Origin: BOG-908 sp963751795
Lineage (GTDB): Bacteria; Pseudomonadota; Alphaproteobacteria; Acetobacterales; Acetobacteraceae
Assembly: GCA_963751795.1 (NCBI GenBank)
Contig: CAVVVI010000004.1
Span: 310,001 to 374,000 of the forward strand
Length of the DNA stretch: 64,000 nucleotides
Direction of reading: 5' to 3'
The translations under genes and the position numbers were made by a program. Each line of letters opens with the position of its first letter. Positions within the stretch are counted from its first letter, which is position 1. Positions 59,573-64,000 of this stretch are shown piece by piece. The notes beneath the pieces were generated by a model that was not told the DNA's origin, ran no database searches, and saw only the letters and a list, made by a program, of their open reading frames with translations.

Positions 59573-60598
59573 TTGCTCGTCGAGTTCCTTGAGTGGTGGG
59601 CTGGCCAGCTGCGGGAGTTGCTGCCGCAGCGCCTGCTGACCAGTCCCGGCGCCCAGGACGCGCTGGTGGCCGACGTGAGCGTGCCCGATACGCTGACTTT
59701 GTGGCGGCGCCGGCGAGGGACCGAGCAGCGTTTGCTGCAGGTGCGCGGCGATGTGGCGGGCGCCCCTGGCGTGCAGGCGGCGCTGGCCAACCGTGCCGGC
59801 GGCGAGGCGCTGCTGCTGCGCGTGCCGCCGGGCTGGCTGCTGGAACGTGCGGTGAGCCTGCCGCTGCCGGCCGAGCGCGAGCTGGCCCGCGTGCTGGGCT
59901 ATGAGATGGAGCGCCTGACGCCGTTCACGGCGGCCGAGCTGGTATGGGGCTACGCCGTGCTGCAGCGTGACCGGGTGAGGGCGCGGCTCGGGCTGCGGCT
60001 GACCATGGTGCCGCGCGCCACGCTGGCGCCCTGGCTGGATGCGCTGACCCGGCTGGGCGGCGCGCCGCAGGCGGTGGAGGCCGCACTGCCCGATGGCGTG
60101 CGGCTGTTGCGGCTGGCCAGCGCGCAGGAGGCGGGCCGGACGATGCTCTCGGCGCGCAGCCTGGCGGTGGTGGTCGGCGTGCTGGCGGTGCTGGTGCTGG
60201 TCTCGCCCGCGCTGCGGCAATCGCTGGAGCTGCAGGAGCTGCAGGACCGGCTGGACGGCATGGCGCCGCGCATCGCCCAGGTGGCCGATCTGCGGCGGCG
60301 CATCGCCGGCAGCACGGCCGGCGGCGATGCCGTGGCGGCCGAGACGCGGCGGCTGGGCGACACGCTGGAGGCGCTGGCCGCGATCACCGAGGTGCTGCCC
60401 GACGACAGCTACCTGACCGAATTCACCATGCGCGAGCGCAAGATGACGATGGCCGGGCTGGCCGGCTCGGCGCCGCGGCTGATCAGCGGGTTGTCGGCCG
60501 ATGCGCGGGTGCGCAATCCGGCGTTCACTGCGCCGGTGACCAAGAGCGAGACCAACCACCTCGACGTGTTCGCCATCCGCGCCGAGCTCGCGCCGTGA
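59573..60598 (+). CDS. gspL: GspL/PilN-like inner-membrane secretion protein
   Basis: A 341-residue protein from a TTG at 59573 with the strong site GGAGG 4-5 nt upstream. The N-terminal cytoplasmic half (to about 200) contains an actin-like fold portion as in GspL/PilM: RVPPGWLLERAVSLPLPAER and VLGYEMERLTPFTAAELVWG. A single membrane helix is SLAVVVGVLAVLVLVSPALR, then a coiled coil and a PilN-like ferredoxin domain (YLTEFTMRERKMTMAGLAGS). It anchors the assembly ATPase to the inner-membrane platform. It is the first gene of the secretion operon. Confidence 0.8.
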   Translation: MLVEFLEWWAGQLRELLPQRLLTSPGAQDALVADVSVPDTLTLWRRRRGTEQRLLQVRGDVAGAPGVQAALANRAGGEALLLRVPPGWLLERAVSLPLPAERELARVLGYEMERLTPFTAAELVWGYAVLQRDRVRARLGLRLTMVPRATLAPWLDALTRLGGAPQAVEAALPDGVRLLRLASAQEAGRTMLSARSLAVVVGVLAVLVLVSPALRQSLELQELQDRLDGMAPRIAQVADLRRRIAGSTAGGDAVAAETRRLGDTLEALAAITEVLPDDSYLTEFTMRERKMTMAGLAGSAPRLISGLSADARVRNPAFTAPVTKSETNHLDVFAIRAELAP

Positions 60599-60617
60599 GG
60601 CGGCCCGGGTTGCTGCC

Positions 60618-61196
60618 GTGCTAGCCGCCCTGCCCACCGGCCAGCGTGGCCGGCTGCTGGCCGGTGGGCTGGCGGTGCTGACGCTGGTGCTGTTCTGGCT
60701 GGGCGTGATCAGCCCCATCCTAGGCTGGTATGGCGACCACAGCGAGGAGATCGGCGCGCTGCGCAGCAAGGCGGCGCGCGAGGCGGCGCTGATCGAGACG
60801 CTGCCGGTGCTGCGGGCCGAGGCGGCGCAGGCGGCGCGCACGCCGGCGCGCGCCGTGCTGGCCGGCGCATCGGATGCGATTGCCGGCGCCACGCTGCAGG
60901 AGCAGGTGCAGGCGATGGCCGGCACGGCGGCGGCGCAGCTGACGAGCATCGAGACGCTGCCGGCCGAGCAGGTGGGCAGCTATCGGCGCATCGGCGTGCG
61001 CGTGGAGCTGAGCGCGCAGCTGGCCGTGGTGGTGGCGCTGCTGCGCGCGATCGAGGAAGCCCAGCCCAGCATGCTGGTGGACGACATCCGCCTGACCGCC
61101 ACGCCGGTGGGCCCGCAGAACACCCAGCTGCCGATGGATTGCGCGTTCACCGTGTATGCCTTCCGGGTCGGCACGGCGCGGGGCGACCAGCCATGA
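60618..61196 (+). CDS. gspM: GspM/PilO-like inner-membrane secretion protein
   Basis: A 192-residue bitopic protein from the GTG at 60618, 20 bp after the previous stop. Short cytoplasmic start, membrane helix LLAGGLAVLTLVLFWLGVIS, a coiled coil (SEEIGALRSKAAREAALIET) and a periplasmic ferredoxin-like domain with IEEAQPSMLVDDIRLTATPV. This is the standard GspM/PilO plan. It forms the platform with GspL. The stop overlaps the next start by 4 bp. Confidence 0.75.
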   Translation: MLAALPTGQRGRLLAGGLAVLTLVLFWLGVISPILGWYGDHSEEIGALRSKAAREAALIETLPVLRAEAAQAARTPARAVLAGASDAIAGATLQEQVQAMAGTAAAQLTSIETLPAEQVGSYRRIGVRVELSAQLAVVVALLRAIEEAQPSMLVDDIRLTATPVGPQNTQLPMDCAFTVYAFRVGTARGDQP

Positions 61197-61936
61197 GGGC
61201 CGGGCGGCCGGGCCTGCTATGGGGCGTAATCGGCGCGCTGGTGCTGCTGCTGGTGCTCGAATGGGTGTGGCCCTCCGGCAGCACGCCGGCGCAGCGCGCG
61301 ACGGCGGCCCGGGTGGCGCGCCAGGCGCACGCGGCGGCGCCGGCCCGCACCACCGCGGCCTGGGCGCAGGCGATCCTGGCGCGGCCGGTGTTCAGCCTCA
61401 GCCGGCGGCCGCCCAAGCCGGTGGTTACCGTGCACGGCCAGGTGGTGGCCGGCCAGGCGCGGCTGGCCGGCATCCTGATCACGCGGGCCGGCCGTCGGGC
61501 GATCTTCGCGCCCGAGGGCGGTGGGCGGCAGCTGGTGCTGGCCGAAGGTGCCTCGGTGAACGAGAGCACGATCCGGCAGATCCAGGCGGACCGGGTGCTG
61601 ATGGCCAGCGGCGCCGTGCTGCGGCCCACCTACGATCGCAACCGGGTGACTACGACCACGCCGCCGTTCCAGCCTTTTGCGCCGAGCTTTCCGGCGCCGG
61701 GATTTCCCGCCGGCAACCCCGCTTTTCCCAGCCAGGGCTTTCCCAATCCGGGCTTCCCCAATCCCGGCATGATCAATCCGGGCTTTCCCAATGCGCCCAC
61801 GCCCGGCGTGTTTCCCAACGCCAACTTCAATCCGGGTATCCCGCCGGTGACGCCGCCGGGCGAGGAGGCCGCCGTGCCGCCCGCCCCGGTGCCGATGCCG
61901 ATGCGCGGCAACCTGATCCCTCAACGGAGAGAGTGA
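61193..61936 (+). CDS. GspC/GspN-like periplasmic secretion protein with Pro-rich repeat tail
   Basis: A 247-residue protein with one N-terminal helix (LLWGVIGALVLLLVLEWVWP). The homology-region-like domain (about 60-145) contains ILARPVFSLSRRPPKPV, LAGILITRAGRRAIFAPEGG and LAEGASVNESTIRQIQADRV, as in GspC/PilP, which link the platform to the secretin. The last 90 residues are a Pro/Phe/Asn/Gly-rich repeat (GFPNPGFPNPGMINPGFPN and variants), probably extended. The order L-M-C/P-D is that of pilMNOPQ. Overlaps both neighbours. Confidence 0.7.
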   Translation: MRAGRPGLLWGVIGALVLLLVLEWVWPSGSTPAQRATAARVARQAHAAAPARTTAAWAQAILARPVFSLSRRPPKPVVTVHGQVVAGQARLAGILITRAGRRAIFAPEGGGRQLVLAEGASVNESTIRQIQADRVLMASGAVLRPTYDRNRVTTTTPPFQPFAPSFPAPGFPAGNPAFPSQGFPNPGFPNPGMINPGFPNAPTPGVFPNANFNPGIPPVTPPGEEAAVPPAPVPMPMRGNLIPQRRE

Positions 61937-64000
61937 TGATTCGCGCCAAGCGTTGCCGTGGACCGGCAGGATGGCTTGCGGCCAGCACCGCCCTGTGGGC
62001 GGCGGGTTGCACCCAGATGGCGCAGCCGCGGCTGATCCCGCCGCTGCCGCCGCTCGGCCCGCGTTCGGATACGGCCACGCCGCGCATCAATGGCAGCGTG
62101 GCCGGCAACCCGCCGCCGCTGCAGGTGGCCGTCAGCAACGGGCCCGGCGTGCTGGTGGCCGCGCCCGCGGCGCGCCGGGGTGCGGCGGGCGGCAGCATCA
62201 CCCTGGATTTTGCCGATACCGACATCCGCGAGGTGGTGGCCCAAATCCTGGGCAACACGCTGCACGTGAACTACGCGATCGACCCCACCGTGCACGGCAC
62301 GGCCACGCTGCGCACGGTGACGCCGCTGGCCGAAAGCCAGCTGATTCCGGTGCTGCAATCGCTGCTGGCGCAGAACCAGGCGACGCTGGTGAATGCCGGC
62401 GGGGTGTATCGCGTGCTGCCCACGGCGGCGGCGGGCGGCATTGCCGGCGGCGCCGGCACGGCCGGCGGCATGATGGTGCCGTTGCGCTATGCCGCGGCCG
62501 AGGATCTGGCCAAGGTGTTGCAGCCTTACGTGCAGGGCGGCGCCCGGCTGGTGGCCATCCCCAGCAGCAACGCGCTGGTGATCGGCGGCGAGCCGGCGCA
62601 GCGCGACGCGCTGGTGGAGCTGGTGCGCGCGTTCGACATCGATGTGCTGGCCGGCCAGAGCTACGCGCTGCTGCCGGTGCCCAACGGTGCGGCGGAGGAT
62701 TTTGCCACCGCGCTGCAACAGGCGTTCCGCGCGCAGTCCGGCGGCTCGTTGGCCAGCCAGGTGAAGGTGGTGCCGCTGGCCCGCGTGGATGCGGTGCTGG
62801 TGGTGACCAGCTCGCCGCGTTACCTCAACGACGCGCGCCGGGTGTACTCGGTGGTGGAGCGCGGGATGCGCCAGACCATGCGCACCTGGCATGTGTATTA
62901 CATCCAGAACAGCACGGCGCAGGACACCGCCTACATCCTGCAGCAGGCCTTCACGCCGGATAACGTAACGGCGCAGCCCACGGCGCACGGGCAGGGGCAG
63001 CAGACGCAGCAATCCGGCCTGGCCGGGGCTTCCACATCGGGGGTGAGCGGCAGCGGCAGCGGTTCGGGCATCGGTGGCGGCGGCGGCTCGGGCATCGGTG
63101 GCGGTGCTTCGGGCGGCGGCGGCATCGGTGGCGGCGGCGGCGGCACGGGTGGGCTGGGCAGCAGCCTGTCGGGTGGTGGCGGCGGCATCGGCGGGGGCAC
63201 CAGCGGCTCCGGCGGGCAGGGCATGCCCACGCATGGCGGCGGCACGGCCGGCGCCAACCCGCTGCTGGGCGGCCTTTCGGCCGGCGGCGGCGCGGCGGCG
63301 GCCAACGCCATGCGCATCATCCCCAACCCGGAAAACAACGCCATCCTCGTCTATGCGACAGGCGAGGAAGAGGCGACGGTGGAGGCGATGCTGCACAAGA
63401 TCGACATCCTGCCGTTGCAGGTTCGCATCGACGTGATCATCGCCGAGGTCGATCTGAACGACCAGCTGCGTTACGGCACCGAGTTCTATTTCCGCCATCA
63501 CGGGCTCTCCGGCGCGCTGGGCCAGGCGGCGGGCGTGATTTTGGGCGCCGGCAGCCCCACGGTGGGCAATCCGGGGTTCTCGTTCGGCGTGTCGGGCGCT
63601 TCGGGCGATGTGGTGGTGCAGGCGTTGCAGGGCATCACGACGGTGAAGATCCTGTCCTCGCCGGCGCTGCTGGTGCTCGATAACGAGACGGCCTCGCTGC
63701 AGGTGGGCAATTTGGTGCCGTATCTGACCGGCTCGGCCACGCCGCTGGCCACCGTGGGCACGGTGGGCAGTGCGGTGGTGAACTCCATCAGCTACCAGAA
63801 GACCGGCGTGATCACGCAGGTGACGCCGCGCGTGAATAGCGGCGGGCTGGTGACGCTGGATATCAGCCAGGAAGTGGCCGGCATCGCGCAGGACAGCACG
63901 TCGGTGGCGACATCGGGCTCGACGATCAACTCGCCGACCTTCACCGACCGTGCGGTGCAGAGCCGGGTGGTGGCGCAGGATGGCGAGACGGTGGGGATTG
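61936..64000 (+). CDS. gspD: GspD secretin, partial at the window end
   Basis: Outer-membrane channel of type II secretion. The start ATG overlaps the previous stop (TGATG) with GGAG upstream. A signal peptide with a possible lipobox (LWAAGCTQ) leads. The N0 domain is ITLDFADTDIREVVAQILGN, then N1-type repeats (VPLRYAAAEDLAKVLQPYVQ, AIPSSNALVIGGEPAQRDAL). An extreme Gly/Ser-rich stretch (about residues 360-450) sits in the N3 loop. The secretin core begins at VRIDVIIAEVDLNDQLRYGT and shows TVKILSSPALLVLDNETASL and VGNLVPYLTG. The frame is open to base 64000, with about 688 residues present; the rest of the operon lies outside the window. Confidence 0.9.
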   Translation, partial: MIRAKRCRGPAGWLAASTALWAAGCTQMAQPRLIPPLPPLGPRSDTATPRINGSVAGNPPPLQVAVSNGPGVLVAAPAARRGAAGGSITLDFADTDIREVVAQILGNTLHVNYAIDPTVHGTATLRTVTPLAESQLIPVLQSLLAQNQATLVNAGGVYRVLPTAAAGGIAGGAGTAGGMMVPLRYAAAEDLAKVLQPYVQGGARLVAIPSSNALVIGGEPAQRDALVELVRAFDIDVLAGQSYALLPVPNGAAEDFATALQQAFRAQSGGSLASQVKVVPLARVDAVLVVTSSPRYLNDARRVYSVVERGMRQTMRTWHVYYIQNSTAQDTAYILQQAFTPDNVTAQPTAHGQGQQTQQSGLAGASTSGVSGSGSGSGIGGGGGSGIGGGASGGGGIGGGGGGTGGLGSSLSGGGGGIGGGTSGSGGQGMPTHGGGTAGANPLLGGLSAGGGAAAANAMRIIPNPENNAILVYATGEEEATVEAMLHKIDILPLQVRIDVIIAEVDLNDQLRYGTEFYFRHHGLSGALGQAAGVILGAGSPTVGNPGFSFGVSGASGDVVVQALQGITTVKILSSPALLVLDNETASLQVGNLVPYLTGSATPLATVGTVGSAVVNSISYQKTGVITQVTPRVNSGGLVTLDISQEVAGIAQDSTSVATSGSTINSPTFTDRAVQSRVVAQDGETVGI

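Overview
The window is GC-rich bacterial DNA with alphaproteobacterial gene order: miaB-phoH-ybeY-corC, gyrA-coaD-two cyclophilins-tRNA-Lys, a CobT-type cobaltochelatase subunit and many 4-bp operon overlaps. A small AT-rich hairpin repeat recurs between genes. I infer a member of the Acetobacteraceae (Rhodospirillales); the rank is inference, not something I could test.

Layout. 1-4.7 kb (minus): thiamine-uptake locus of ThiZ-like ATPase, ThiX-like permease, a small-molecule kinase, a TPP riboswitch and a TonB-dependent receptor cut by the window edge. 4.9-9.3 kb: zinc alcohol/formaldehyde dehydrogenase, cobT, a GNAT acetyltransferase and a small membrane protein. 9.4-19.5 kb: corC, ybeY, phoH, miaB, plsC, uvrA, an SDR and ssb. 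19.5-25.7 kb: APC permease, gyrA, coaD, two cyclophilins and tRNA-Lys(TTT).

25.6-40.4 kb is an integrated element of about 14.8 kb, bounded by a perfect 53-bp direct repeat of the tRNA-Lys 3' part. It carries a tyrosine integrase, an AlpA-type regulator, a prim-pol primase, a VapE-type helicase with an iteron-like origin at its 3' end, a small-terminase-like protein, a large terminase, a baseplate-hub-like protein and a tape-measure/transglycosylase. I find no portal, capsid, protease, tail-tube or sheath gene. It looks like a phage satellite of unusual composition, or a prophage that has lost its head and most of its tail. Its left end carries a Cas2/SinR-like small protein, a T5orf172-like protein and a ribbon-helix-helix regulator with its own promoter and operator.

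40.5-49.1 kb is a tight minus-strand glycan operon: two SDR epimerases (one joined to a barrel-like domain), a B12-binding radical SAM protein, a GT4 glycosyltransferase and three CgeB-like glycosyltransferases. 49.2-58.3 kb holds a hybrid histidine kinase, a two-subunit molybdenum hydroxylase, a split Ada system (Ogt plus Ada/AraC), a TraB/GumN-like protein and an undecaprenyl-phosphate sugar transferase. 58.5-64 kb holds moaA and the start of a type II secretion operon (L, M, C/N-like, D) that leaves the window.

Sequence quality matters here. gyrA, uvrA, the thiamine-locus kinase and the glycan fusion gene each carry single-base frameshifts, and every clear case is repaired by deleting one base. 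This points to insertion errors in the assembly rather than pseudogenes, so affected starts and joins are marked uncertain.
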